From Chromera velia (taxonomy: Eukaryota > Sar > Chromeraceae), in assembly GCA_018398765.1 (NCBI GenBank), contig JAHBMJ010000418.1, positions 9,957 to 48,645 of the forward strand: DNA of 38,689 nt, in the 5' to 3' direction. Made by a program: the position numbers and the translations under genes. This document shows positions 1 to 10,648 of this stretch, piece by piece. The stretch's first letter is position 1. Each line of letters begins with the position of its first letter. The notes under the pieces were generated by a model. The model had not been told where the DNA came from. It worked only from the letters and a program-made list of their open reading frames with translations, and made no database searches.

Positions 1-208
1 GGGGGGAGGGGGACAGACAGACAGAGAGCGTATTTGATAATTTTCATTCACTTCTCGCTTTCTCGTTTCCCTGAAAACTTTAAAAGCATCCTTCGTTCGC
101 TGACCGTCGCTGACTCCCGATTTTCTTTTCTTTGTTCCCTGTCCTTTTTCATGAGTTGTCCTTCTGTCTTCTCGTCTCGTCGATATCTGTCCGTGTATAG
201 TAAACTAA

Positions 209-850
209 ATGAGATCGCAGGTGACTTTGTGCAGGGTTGCGATCGGCCGCCTAGTCGGCCACTGGATCTGTCGTGGCTGTTCTGTGGGGGGAGCTCTTCG
301 GCATGACAAGGCTGTGGAAAGAAAGCTCAGGAGAATGCAGAAGAAGAGACTGCGGCCTGTGGTCGCATCTCTTGATATCTTTTGCATGGTAAGTCAACTT
401 GGCTGTGTATGGGGTTTGAAGCGCGTACTATTGTGAGGACGGTGTTGGATGCGTTGTCTTGCTTTTCGCGTGTCCTTACACGTGTGCTTTCTCTGCAGAT
501 CTTGCACGCTGTGCCCAGGATTTCAGGTATGTGTTCTGACGTTTTCTTCTAGGTTTCATCTCATGTTTTGCAGATGTTAAGTGTTTCTTCTGTATTGCAT
601 CACATTGCTTGAAAGAGACAAAGCACTGAATAAGTGCCAGTGTGACGTTGTTTTCTCTTTCGGTGCTTTTTTGCGCTTGTGACTGACAGTGTCATAAGAT
701 TGATCTCGCTGAAAGTTTGCTCTCAGACTTCATACCTTTAAGTGTCATTCTTTATCTTTCTCTTCAGATACTGCGTATCTTCGGGTTATTGGTCTTAAAG
801 GTTTTTGTACCGCAGGTGCTGCTGTTTTGTGCACCTTGAAGATTCTCTAG
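209..850 (+). CDS. weak candidate three-exon small gene
   Basis: Not recognised. A possible model joins exons 209-388, 499-526 and 768-850. The donors are gtaagt (389) and gtatgt (527). The acceptors are ctctgcag (498) and tctcttcag (767). The reading frame stays open across both joins and ends at TAG 848-850, giving about 96 residues rich in Arg and Cys with no visible domain. The upstream 1-200 is pyrimidine-rich, as a 5' leader could be. The model rests only on splice-site consensus and an open frame. A 28-nt middle exon is unusual, and the whole may be chance. Confidence 0.2.
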
Positions 851-2050
851 CAGAACAGAAGGTCGCAGCTTTTACGTTGGCTCAGTGTTTCTTTTTTAGT
901 TGTTTCAGCAAGCTCACCAGCTGCTTGACTTCTCTTTGGACTCCCTGTGTGTTTGTTTTCGAATGAGAGGTTTCTTTTGCCCCTTTTGTAGTGATTGTGC
1001 AAACAGCATCTGTGCAGTCAGCTTGCAGACTGTACTACAGTCTACCTCAAACTGTTCACAGCTTTTTGGTACAGGTTTGCAGATGACCAGAAGACCGGAG
1101 TTTGCAGCAAAAAGCTGATTGCAGTAACTTGCAGCAGCCGTAAAGGAAAAACAGTCTGTGTACCATTCTGCCGTATATATAAAAATTCGTAACGATATTA
1201 AGCTGATGTCATACAGTTTAATACGTATATATGATGCGTTTTTTTCATTATAACATTATTTTAATGTATAAGTACAGCATAACAATAGTTTCCGTAGTGT
1301 TTGTTCAATAAAATGACATAAAATATTTTTAATTTTGTTTGATTATCGGCGGGTTTTGATTGATTTGATTAATTTATGATGTGAAATAAAATCGTGAAAT
1401 GTATGACACTGTCACTAACATAATAAACAAAAAGTATTTCAATGTTTAAGTCGATATACTCCGCAGAAGTGAGAGCGATTGAGAGTGCATAAGGCATCAA
1501 TTTATTGATATAGCTAAATATAAGTATATAAATTCTATAATTTGATGGGTGATAATGTATGATCAACAATAATTAATAAACTAGCTTATGCCTCTAAGCA
1601 CTTCATTCACTTCGAGCTGTTGGCGTTACATTTGATTTAGTGTGTATGTGGGTGCATGTTGGTGTTGCATTATGTTCCATACATGCTAGTATTGCTTTTT
1701 AAAGCCTCTTGCATGATGCACAGCAAGAATAATCTGCGTGCGCGCACGTTTGACCATAAAATTTGATCAAAAGCATACGTGCGTTCTTGCATTGGATCAA
1801 GTGACTGTTACTAGCCGGATGGCTTTCTTTTGAAGCATCCTTGCTTGTCAGTCACAACAAACCAAGACCTTAAAAAGAAAGTCGGCGCAGTGAAGACTAC
1901 TGACTAGACTGTCCATCTAGCTTATAGCTTATCTTACAAGCTAGTTTGTATGCGGTGTGAACCCCTGTTGGGAATGTCACATTACAGCAGATTCAGATTC
2001 AGACTGATGTAGCCTTGTCACGTTTCCAGTTTCCAGGTTGTGAGCTGAAT
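851..2050. other. gene-poor spacer, AT-rich from about 1180 to 1600
   Basis: I see no convincing gene. The part 1180-1600 is AT-rich with scattered stops in all frames. The part 1600-2050 is mixed sequence. Several cag/gtatgt-like pairs occur but no open frame links them. Confidence 0.5.
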
Positions 2051-2084
2051 TCTATTGTTGTTGATATGTGTTCTTTCTGAGAAG

Positions 2085-3404
2085 ATGGAGAGAAAACCTT
2101 TCCCGGTTCGAGTAGGAGGAGGGACAGGTGGACAAGGGACTGGACTCCGGGCAAGGAGACCCAGGTATGTGCAGTTGGTTGATGTCTTGCCGACTGCCCC
2201 TAGGGCTCTCCTTGTTTTGAATCCAAACCAAGTCTCTGAGTCAACTGGTGTCATTCTGCCTGTCCACTTCTCTAATACGCAGGCTGAGCAACTCAAGCAG
2301 ATGGACGTGCAAGGAGAGGAAGGTGGGTGGATGGTTGTGTCGGTCCAGCCCGTCAACGTCTACAAGAACTACACTCGGAGGATGTTCCCGTTTGAGCTTC
2401 AGGATCAGCCCAACCTGTACTATGAGCCCGAGTATGCGAAGGTCTACGCAAGTAATGAAGCTGTGTCCAACGCCATGGCTGATTTCGCGCGGATGACCTT
2501 CAGCAAAGCGGGAGGCCCTGGTTCAGCGTTCGTGCTCGAAAACGCTGCCAGTCGGGCGGAGCACCAGCAGATCGTGTTGTGCAACTGGGATTAGTTCCGG
2601 AAGCTCCTGGCTCTCGGACTTCAGTGTTTGTACACACTGATGGCAGAGTGCGGGTATGATCCAGACCGCCTGAAGAAGGCCTTTCGCAAGATCCTCTCCC
2701 GACTGCCCCCGGACCCTTTCCTTCCCCAGTATGGAGTGGCAGGACACTCCAATGTGCACGTCAGACCTGATCCTCAGGTCTTGATATAATCGAACCCGCT
2801 GGAGGCTGCCTTGGCGGCCTTGCAGACAGGTGAAGGGTGTCTGGGTGGGCAAGATGGCGTCCCAGGTATGGCCAGTCAGCCCGTCGAGATCGAGGGATCG
2901 GACGTCAAGATGTCGGCTGTGCAGCTGTCTGGCAAGAGGCGACGTCCATGTGAGGGAGCGGAGTCAGTGCCTGGCCCAGGTACTCTGGCTCAGCTTCAAC
3001 AACAACCGCAGCAGCAGAAGCAGCAGCAGCAAACAAAGGATCAGAAGAAGACCATGAGCAGGAGAGAGGGACTGTCAGTCGCAGATCCCCTTGTCACCCC
3101 GGTGAGGGAGCAGCCTTTGCGGCTGTATGGTCGGGTCTGCGCTGAGCTCCCCATCCCGCAGGAAGTCGAGTATCCAACGTTGGTGCAGAAAGCCAACGAT
3201 CTGTACACCAACGTGGTTGGTTTCCTCCAAGCCCACGGTCAACCAGTGGAGGAAGACTATGTGAAGACCCTCGTGATCAGGAATCTCCGTCAGTGGGGGG
3301 TCAGGAAGGACACCATCCCCAGTGACGCAGAACTGCAGGAGCTGCTCTTCTGTGCTATCCATCTCCACGGAGATGACAGCAGTGTCGACGGGCAGGCCGC
3401 CTGA
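2085..3404 (+). pseudogene. unrecognised gene broken by two in-frame stop codons
   Basis: One plus-strand frame stays protein-like from ATG 2085 to the stop ending at 3404 (about 440 codons) but contains TAG at 2592-2594 and TAA at 2784-2786. Sequence on both sides of each stop reads as normal protein, with no frame change. Features seen: a Gly/Arg-rich start, an ordered middle with the hydrophobic helix LLALGLQCLYTLMAE, a Gln-rich linker near 2990-3040, and a C-terminal helical region about 3150-3380. Either stop could come from one C-to-T change in a Gln codon. I do not recognise the family. It could be an accessory ORF of a mobile element, since the Penelope-like fragment starts less than 100 bases downstream in another frame. 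Confidence 0.55.
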
Positions 3405-3496
3405 ATATTGGGAGTCATCCCGGCGAAGCAAGTGACTCCCCTATTCAGTCTCGTTGTTCAAAAAAGCTAAATCGCTACGTCATCAATTTGATAAGA

Positions 3497-5549
3497 ATGG
3501 ATTCCTGGCAATTTTCTGTGTGTGGTGCAGGTGGGAGAGGGAACAGAAGTAGGGAGGGGGAAGGGTGGGAATTAGATCCATGGGCGCTTAGGGTGGAAGC
3601 GTCAAGCTCTGCAATGTGGAGAAGAATTGAACAGCTGCGTGATCTGGCGGATGGCATTGCTTTGTTTACTCATGCGCCAAGGATCTGCAGAGAGAGGGAT
3701 CCGTTGTCGCTAATATTCTTACATCTGGGTGCAATTCGTTCTTTGCTGTTGCAGTTGTTACATAGACGCGTGCGTTTGACTTGTTCTGTATGCCGTGACG
3801 ATGTGCGTAAGTGTAGTTGTAAGCTAAATGTCGAATTGCCTCTGTCTCGATTTGCAGGTGGAGGGGGTGTTAAGATTGTACTGCAACGCCGTGGGTGTGA
3901 CGGGAGCCAGAGTGGTGCTTCAGGTGCGTCTCTCTGGAGGTCTCGTCATGTTCAACGGCTGTTGCTGGATGCTGCTGATTCATTGTTTGTTGAGTGGTGT
4001 GAGCGGTGGTTAGAATTTGCTCCTACAAGATTTGCGTTTTACCTCAAATCTGTTCGTGATCGATTGCAAGCGTATGGAGTGCCCGTCTGCGCATGTTCGA
4101 ATAGTAGAAATGTATTGTATATGATGTTTTCTCCTTTCTTTCATCGTGGTCCTTATATTGGGTGTACTTCTCAATTTGTATTTCAAAGGTTGAGAGGGCA
4201 TGTGAATGCAGCATTTTCTTTGACTCGTCGGGGTGGGCAACAAGCAATGCATGCTTCTCGTCTGTACATCGCTTTTTCGTTTGACTCTTTGCATTTATGG
4301 ACGTTGATGCCAGTGTGCCGTGTAGCTGACGCAAATGGATGGACTTCCAGAAAGCTCTTGCTGGTAACAGAAGCCTTGGCAATCTTGCAGCTGCAGCCCT
4401 CTCTGAATATGAAAGGAAATGCTTATTGTGCCATTGGTGACAAATCAATGATTCATGTACCTGTGCAGGGCGAACACTCGCCGTCGCAGCCCTCGAGAAA
4501 GGGCAGGCGGGGGCAAGATGCTTCGTCCAAGGCTGCGTTGCCGAGATCGTTGTGTCCTCTCTCCTTGCGGGAGATGATCATCAAAATTCTGCAGGGAGGG
4601 TGGAAGAAAGAGGATTTTATCAGAAGGGCAGATGCAATTGGGGCTGTGGGTGGGGCTGGGTCGTTGGCTTATCATCTGTGGCTTCGATCTTTTCTGGGAA
4701 GGAGAAGAAGATCGAAACAGCAATTGGGGTGGTTGCCAGTTGAGAAAAAAGATTTAATTGCAGTTGTCAGGCAAAAGTTGCGGTACGCAGATGTTGAGTT
4801 CTTTCGAGGACTGTTTGTGTTGAATGTCAAACGCTTGTGTTTGTTGAGGGAATGGAAATTATCTGATGTCCTTTCATCTGTTTCTGTTTTTGATTTTCGT
4901 GTCCCAAAACGTCTCTCTTCCTCTTATCCTCAAGGTTGTTCGTGGATGCTTGTCCAGTCTTTTCTCTTCTTTTTCTCTTTCTACGCCTCTCCGAATTCGT
5001 GTACGCTCAGCTGAAGCCCCGAACTTGCTCAAATTGCTGAAAAATGAGAAGGAGGCTTCGTTGAGCTTGAACGATAGGGATGCGGATTTCAATGCAGCAC
5101 AGATGGATGAATGCAATTGCGAAAGGTTGATTCGTGAATTCAATCTAGAGCAATGTGAAGGGCACGTGTGTGCACTCTTGTCCACGTCTCCTTCGCTGAG
5201 TGATGCTCTGTCTCTCCCTCTTTTCTGGAATTGCAAAACTCCTTTTCTCAGTAAGGCATCTGATTTATTGAGAGCATGCGAGAAAGAAGGAAGAAGGATT
5301 ATTGCTCGGTTACCAAATAGTGAGCCGCATCTAACAGAAGAAAGAAACATGAAGTTGAAAAGACACTTACAGGAATGGAAAGAAACCTTTGAGTCAGAGG
5401 TGGACTCAACCCAAGCAAGAAAAGGCCTATTTCCATCGCCCATGTGTCCGCCTTCGGCCTCTTTGATGCGCCGTCTAAGAAAGTCTTTGTCAATTGTGTT
5501 GGTTGATCGCTCCAAGGGTGATTTGGCAGGATGGAATTGTATCAAATAG
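3497..5549 (+). pseudogene. Penelope-like element fragment with N-terminal GIY-YIG endonuclease, RT core missing
   Basis: Two frames, 3497-about 4900 and about 4900-5549, join by a one-base shift. The first holds a GIY-YIG nuclease: NVLYMMF (about 4109-4129), GPYIG (4148-4162), an Arg and His in QRLRGH, and the catalytic Glu in LVTEALAIL followed by P-x-LN (about 4361-4409). A Cys cluster C-x2-C-x6-C-x-C lies upstream near 3782-3820. The second frame holds a C-x-C...GHV segment (5112-5168) and a VDRSKG motif (about 5502-5519), which I recall just before the RT core in Penelope-like elements. The frame stops right there, so no RT palm or thumb remains. A GIY-YIG domain N-terminal to RT is the permuted order described for the Chlamys/Naiad clade; ordinary Penelope elements carry it at the C-terminus. 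The missing RT and the frameshift mark it as dead. Confidence 0.7.
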
Positions 5550-5984
5550 ATTAATTAAGCATGCAAATTAAGTCATTGCAAATGTTTTCACACTTCAGTA
5601 GGCTGTAATTCATAAGTAAATACAAAAACATTGAAGTGATAGTCTCTATTATATGAGAGGCAGTGTTAAGGTCTACTCAGGAGTGTTCGTAAGCCTTAAG
5701 CACGTGCAGCGAGGTTCAACGTTCTTCAAAGTTTGGTTTGATGCTCAGGATTAGACTTGATCAGATTTTGTCTCACTTTTTCATTCGTTTTCATTCTTGA
5801 GACTCGTTGTTGATTTCCGTGATTTTTCTTGATCCGATTTTGCTGCTTCTCAGTCTTCCAAAAAGCGTCAGAAAGTCTTCCAAAAGTCTTTCACACCAGG
5901 CGATTATTCGTCAATTATTGTGGTAATCGGTTTCTTCCGCTTGCTTCGCTGCGCGGCTCTCGTGGTAGACGCTGAAGCTCCATA

Positions 5985-6066
5985 ACGCGGTCTTCTAGAA
6001 CTTGAACCCGGGTCGTTTGCTTCAAAGCTCTGCATATTAACCTCTAGGCTACAAAGAGCAGCCTTC
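5985..6066 (-). repeat. tRNA-derived head (probable SINE), minus strand
   Basis: On the minus strand an A box TAGCCTAGAGG (6041-6051) fits TRGYNNARNNG exactly. A B box GGTTCAAGTTC (5998-6008) matches the consensus at ten of eleven positions. Spacing is as in a tRNA. The arms do not fold into a clean cloverleaf, so this is a tRNA pseudogene or SINE head rather than a working tRNA. A body would lie toward 5650 on the minus strand, but its end is not clear. Confidence 0.5.
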
Positions 6067-6153
6067 ATTTAATTCTTTATTTTGTTTGGACATATATAGA
6101 CATATATGAATATATGTTTAAATATTTTAATTATTTATTTATGCTTTTAGGAA

Positions 6154-6255
6154 CATATAGCATTCGCCCCTTTCTAATCTCAAGATTCCACGCTCGATTA
6201 AAGAATTATAACATCATTAGTTCAACATATAGCATATAGCATTCGCCCCTTTCTA
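6154..6255. repeat. 23-bp direct repeat pair in AT-rich spacer
   Basis: The same 23 bases, which include GCATTCGCCCC, occur at 6154-6176 and 6233-6255. They enclose 56 bases of AT-rich sequence. This could be a target-site duplication around a small insertion or a simple local duplication. The surrounding 5550-6430 holds no gene that I can see apart from the tRNA-like head. Confidence 0.6.
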
Positions 6256-6431
6256 TATGTTTTAAGATATAATTGTATTGAGTCGTACTGATTTTTTTTT
6301 TTTTTGAGTTGATTGGTCAGCAAAGGACAACACTGCAACAGCACAGCGCGATTGATTCGATCAAAATTTATTTTCTGACACAGAACAAGTCATGCTTGAC
6401 AGCTGCAGCGTGGGAGGACGTTCACAACTGA

Positions 6432-7349
6432 CTAAGGCGCGCATTTTCGATCAACCACGTAGTATGACCACCACGAGGAAAATTGGGAACGAGAGAAAAA
6501 AAAGAAAGTGAGCAAGAAAATTCGCTCGCGTGCGAAAAGGTGGAACTCGCTTGGCTGCATGCATGCATGGCGCGCGTGCCGCAAGGGCACAGGCGGCGGG
6601 GCCAGGGTCCGTGTGTTCAGGCCTGGGCCCTCTCGTACTTCACCGTCACCGTGGCCAATCTTCATGCCAGGCTTGAGGGGGGCCTTGAGATACATGTGCT
6701 TGGGGTTGGCCCTGGCTCTCTTCCCTTCGATCTGCTCGATGAACCTCTTCGGAGGCTTACGGTCGCGGTCGCCATTCTTATACACGGCTTCCTTCATCAC
6801 TCTCTTGGTCTCTGTCTTCTTCTTCTTCTCCTCCTCCTTCAGGGAGTCCAGGTCAAGGCGGTCATGGGCGACCTGAGGGATCCCCATATCCTCATCCTTC
6901 ACTGTGTTCCCTTCCGGCTCAGGGGTATACGTATCGGTGCTGATAGTCAGTTCAGACAGTTTCTTCACGATTTGGTCCATGGCACCTGTCATAGTCTTCT
7001 GCACTGGGGGCCACCAGAGCGCGGCGCACTGGCTAGGGGTTGCAAGGAGAGGTGTCAGGTTGGCGAGAGGGAAGGTAGGGGTCGCAGGGTTCATCATCTT
7101 TGAAGGAAGTTGGGTATGTTGTTCTGAAGTAGCAGTCACTTGGGAGTCAAGGTTTCCGTTTTGTGAGAGCTCTCGATAGGTTTGTTGGCTTCCCGGTTTT
7201 GGAAAAAGTTTTTCTGGTCTGAGAGTTTTGGGATCTCTCTCTTTTTTGATGCGGGAATTTTGTGGCTTGCCCTGCGACACGTCTGTTCTGCGTCGGTTCG
7301 CTTCTCTTTGCGCGTGTCGAGCGGTCCCGGAAAATTTTGGCCTTATATG
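6432..7349 (-). CDS. hypothetical minus-strand ORF, possibly Gag-like
   Basis: An open minus-strand frame runs from about 7349 to a stop at 6432. The first in-frame ATG is at 7097. Upstream on the same strand is a TATA-like string CATATAAGG near 7341-7349. The protein has a Pro/Thr-rich start, a short aromatic patch (ALWWPP), an acidic-then-Lys-rich linker, and a basic segment with PPKRFIEQIEGKRARANPKH. No zinc knuckle or protease motif is seen. Its strand and purine-rich coding match the retroelement next to it, so a Gag-like role is possible but not shown. The last about 50 residues become Arg/Phe-rich and may lie outside the real protein. Confidence 0.35.
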   Translation of the reverse strand, partial: HIRPKFSGTARHAQREANRRRTDVSQGKPQNSRIKKERDPKTLRPEKLFPKPGSQQTYRELSQNGNLDSQVTATSEQHTQLPSKMMNPATPTFPLANLTPLLATPSQCAALWWPPVQKTMTGAMDQIVKKLSELTISTDTYTPEPEGNTVKDEDMGIPQVAHDRLDLDSLKEEEKKKKTETKRVMKEAVYKNGDRDRKPPKRFIEQIEGKRARANPKHMYLKAPLKPGMKIGHGDGEVREGPGLNTRTLAPPPVPLRHARHACMQPSEFHLFARERIFLLTFFFFSRSQFSSWWSYYVVDRKCAP

Positions 7350-7633
7350 TGCTTACTCTTATCCTTCCCTCTCTGCTCCGCTCCGGCTCGCCGTCGGGTC
7401 GCCATGGATCACTTGCAACACTCGACTCCGATACGATCTCTTACGCTCAGTTCTCTCGCAACCCGTCTCCAGTCCGAGTCTCTTCGTAGTTGCATTCCCC
7501 CTGGGTCGTTCCTCATCCAGCCTTTGGCGTCTCTTACCTTCTACTCCTTGTTGCTCTTGTTCGAGTCTGGCCTTATGTCTACTCCGGTATCGTTCCTCCT
7601 TCGGCCTTATGCCTTCGAGCTCTTGCTATCCAG

Positions 7634-8414
7634 TCACTGGTCACCGTGTTGATACCTTACGTTCCTCTGTTCTCGTGTCCGCTCTTGCACTTTGGCTTGG
7701 CCTCTTCCACACCGTGCTGTCGGACGTGTACTTTCCTTCAAGGACGCCCAGCTCCAGGTCAGGTCTTCAGTCTTGCCCTCTTCCCCTCCACCTCGGTCTT
7801 TGTGCTCCTTACTCCTCCCATCCTTGTATTCCTCTCTCCCCTTTGTGCTTGCATCTGTTGCCCTGTTTTCCGAGGTCCAGTCTTCCAAGGTCTTCAAGTT
7901 GGACTTCGGAACTTCTCCCTCGTGGATGTTGCTTCCTCTTCGGCTTCGCCCCGTCGTTCCTTCTCGAGTTTTTCGCCTCCATCCCGTATGAGTCCTCGTC
8001 GATGGTCGATCTTCCTCGAACGCTTCGCCATCCCCCTCCTGAAGCCGTCCTTCTTCTTCTTCCTCAAGCCGTCCACCTTGTTCTCCCTCAAGCTCTTCGT
8101 CTCGGAGTCCTCCTTCGCTCCCCTCCCGTCTCCTCCTTGAGCCTTTCGTCTCCTTCCTCCTCAGTGGGTCCCCACGCGGTGACCGTCCTCCCGGAGTCCT
8201 CCTTTCTTTGGACTTCACGTCCATCTCTGTCCTTTTCGGGTGTCCTACGCCTTTGCTCTTTTGGCTTTGGATCCTGGAGCCTTTGTCTTCCTTGGCTTCT
8301 TGGTGTCTGCCTCTCTTGCTGCGGCCTTTGGTTCCGTCGCGTCCTTGTTTGCGTCGTTCTGTGTGAGTCGGTGTGGTTCTCGTTTGCTGTCTGGTAGTTT
8401 GTTCGTCTTTGCAA
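7634..8414 (-). other. purine-rich minus-strand ORFs, Lys/Glu/Arg/Gly low complexity
   Basis: Two overlapping minus-strand frames (8224-7634 and 8414-8088) encode almost nothing but Glu, Arg, Lys, Gly, Ser and Thr. The plus strand is a long pyrimidine-rich tract (about 7280-8200), which also opens long Ser/Leu/Pro/Phe frames on the plus strand. Nothing here looks like a folded domain. It may be a degenerate part of the adjacent retroelement or a simple polypurine/polypyrimidine tract. Confidence 0.3.
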
Positions 8415-9465
8415 TGCGACCGCCCCTTTCTATGATTTCATCTGTTTGGTTGTTTGCTCGAGCTTTGTCTTCATCACGAAGTGCTGCCTGTTTCTTTTTC
8501 TTCGCTTATCCTGACTTGGCGTTTAATGGACTTCTTCCTTCTTCTTCATACACCACGAAGTGCTGTCCTTTTTGCATTCTTTCTTGAAGTTACACTGTGA
8601 TGTCGGGGGGAAGTGAGAAAGCTTTTCTTGTGTGTTTGCTTTGCCTCTTTCTGATGGTATGCGATTCGGCCTTGCTAGTCTGTTCATGTCTGCTAACTTT
8701 TAGTCAGAGTGAGTTACACATTTATACACATTGCAGATGAGAAGGTGAGTGGATGGATTCATTCTGTACCGTTGTTCTTGTCATGACAGCATGTTGGTTC
8801 AGAGGCTCACGACTGACTCTAATGAATATGCGTGACGGGGACGGGGGCCCAACACTGCATGACTTTGGTTCGCTGTCTGCGTGTATGCATTTTTCTTTGT
8901 TTGTGCATTTGATTTTTTTTTTTTTTTATGGGTGTTGGGGTCGGAGGCCCAACACAGTTGTTAAGTTCTTGCACCTCTCCCCGGGAGACCTTGGCTTCGA
9001 GTGGCCAACTCGTTGCCGTTCAGGTCTGAGTGCATGCGCATGCTCTAATCGCTCCGCGGCGCTTGGGGGTCGGAGGCCCCTGCAATGTGTCGCTTTTTTT
9101 TTTTTTTTTCAGTCACTGATCACCGCCAGTGCTGCTCCGGGGAGGGTGTACAACACACGGGTAACAACACTTACACATATACATTCAACAACATTTGTGC
9201 AACGCCATTAGTATGAATTGATATGAGTCATGCATTTGCCTACTTGCTCATGCGGATTTAGTGTTCATATGTGAATGTGCATGCATGAAACAGATGTGCA
9301 AGTTGTCTTCCATCGCGATTTGTTTGTTTGCTTCTATCGACTAATCGTTCCTGATTGTCTATTGTCGATTTCACTGCAGCGCCATCTTCTATGAAACTTT
9401 CTCTCAATTCTGGCTTCTCCTCGGTTCCGCCGGTCGGTCGTTCTCTCTTTTTTTTTTTTTCTCAG
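8415..9465. other. non-coding spacer with poly-T runs and a repeated GGCCC palindrome
   Basis: No gene is supported. T-runs occur at 8913-8927, 9094-9109 and 9448-9460. A hairpin GTGTTGGG/CCCAACAC with an 8-base loop lies at 8932-8955. GGGGTCGGAGGCCC recurs near 9065, and GGGGGCCCAACAC lies near 8843. TGTTGGG...CCCAACA is the kind of end seen in some LTRs, but without a second copy no LTR can be drawn. Confidence 0.35.
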
Positions 9466-9593
9466 CTCCACCCTCTGCATTCAGCTCCGCATAGCTCCGC
9501 TCTCTTTTGCTTTCAGCTCCAGCGTTTGTCTTCAGCTCCACAGCCCTTGTCTTTAGCCCCAGCGTTTGTCTTCAGCTCCAGCGTTTGTCTTCA
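9466..9593. repeat. short tandem repeat built on TTCAGCTCC
   Basis: TTCAGCTCC or a one-base variant recurs about six times. The last part (9511-9593) repeats a unit of about 20-30 bases containing AGCGTTTGTCTTCAGCTCC. It interrupts otherwise non-repetitive spacer. Confidence 0.6.
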
Positions 9594-9630
9594 TCTGTGT
9601 GCAACGGTTCTCATGCACAGCGACTGCGAT

Positions 9631-10443
9631 TCAAATCTTTATTTCAGTGTCCCCCCTTTTCTTCCGTGGTCCTTCCTCGAATTCTCGAACGAGGGTCGGG
9701 CAGTCGCAGTCTTCTGCATCGGTCCACCATGCTTCGTTTGGGTAAGCTTCGCAGACGAGTGAATTCTGTACTTTCCCCTCCTTCTTTCTTTTCCCGATGA
9801 CTTCCTTTACTTTGTAGTCCTTCATGGCGCTCCTGTTGCGGTCTTTGTCCTCTTTTTCGATCCTGTGCTCTTGCTTTCCTTTCTGTCGTTTTTCTGTTGT
9901 CTCGAGCTTATGTTTGAATGGTTGGATGTTCTCACTTGTTGCAGATTTCGCGGGGTCTTCTTCAACAACTCTCCAGTAGATGGCCTCAAGGACCTCTCTC
10001 GCTGTGTCTCGGTTGGTCAAGGTGTCTTGCCTGCTTCCCTTCAATTCTCGGCGTTCTTCTCTCCACTCGCCCTTTTTGTCTTTTATTTTCTTTACAAGCG
10101 CCCCTTCCATGAACTGTAGAGTGAAATGTTGTTCCCCCTTGATCGTTCGGATGTTTTCAATTTTGGCCTTTAGTCTTTCTTTTGTTTGGATTTCTCCCGC
10201 TGAATGGTAGTAAAACAAAATGGTTGTTCCCTCTTTCAATGGCTTTCCTTCTGGGAAGAAATCAAAGCCCTTCTCCGGAAGCGGGCGGGTCTCAACCTCG
10301 TCTGTCTCCCTTTCTTCTTTCTGTCTGTGTTCGTTTACTGTTGCAGGCTTCTCCATCTTCCTCGGAGCTCCCGTGTCCTTCGCCGTCTCCTTCTTCTCCC
10401 CGAGTTGGTCTCTCTGCGCTCCTTTTCCCACATGTCTATCCAA
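9631..10443 (-). CDS. extra ORF downstream of and overlapping pol (unknown function)
   Basis: This minus-strand frame overlaps the last 8 bases of pol in another frame and ends at 9631, about 270 codons if read from the overlap. The frame begins with TTG; the first ATG is near 10356. It could be reached by a frameshift out of pol or by its own start. The centre looks folded: FDFFPEGKPLKEGTT, ILFYYHSAGEIQ and HFTLQFMEGALVKKI. The ends are Lys/Glu-rich. Ty3-type elements sometimes carry an env or accessory ORF here, but no membrane segment, signal peptide or chromodomain is visible. I do not recognise it. Confidence 0.5.
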   Translation of the reverse strand: MDRHVGKGAQRDQLGEKKETAKDTGAPRKMEKPATVNEHRQKEERETDEVETRPLPEKGFDFFPEGKPLKEGTTILFYYHSAGEIQTKERLKAKIENIRTIKGEQHFTLQFMEGALVKKIKDKKGEWREERRELKGSRQDTLTNRDTAREVLEAIYWRVVEEDPAKSATSENIQPFKHKLETTEKRQKGKQEHRIEKEDKDRNRSAMKDYKVKEVIGKRKKEGKVQNSLVCEAYPNEAWWTDAEDCDCPTLVREFEEGPRKKRGDTEIKI

Positions 10444-10648
10444 AATTTCTTCGATCGCTCTCTTTGTAGTCTCTACTGAAGTACGGCTTCACTCTGTGTC
10501 TGTTTACCGTTTGGCTTGATTGGCTTCCCGGTTTCTTGATGACTAAAGTGCGATTCGGTCTCACTTGCGTGATCATGTACGGTCCCTCATACAACGGTGC
10601 GAGTGCTTTGCTGATTCCCTTTTGAGTAGGCGGCTTTTCCAGCCACAC

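Noticed and set aside
4874-5545. A 223-codon minus-strand ORF
   Set aside because: It is the antisense shadow of the Penelope-like frame, whose motifs (C-x-C...GHV, VDRSKG) are on the plus strand.
7228-8397. A 389-codon plus-strand ORF rich in Ser, Leu, Pro and Phe
   Set aside because: It lies on a pyrimidine-rich tract, has no domain, and all three plus-strand frames there have the same bland composition. It is a composition artefact opposite purine-rich minus-strand frames.
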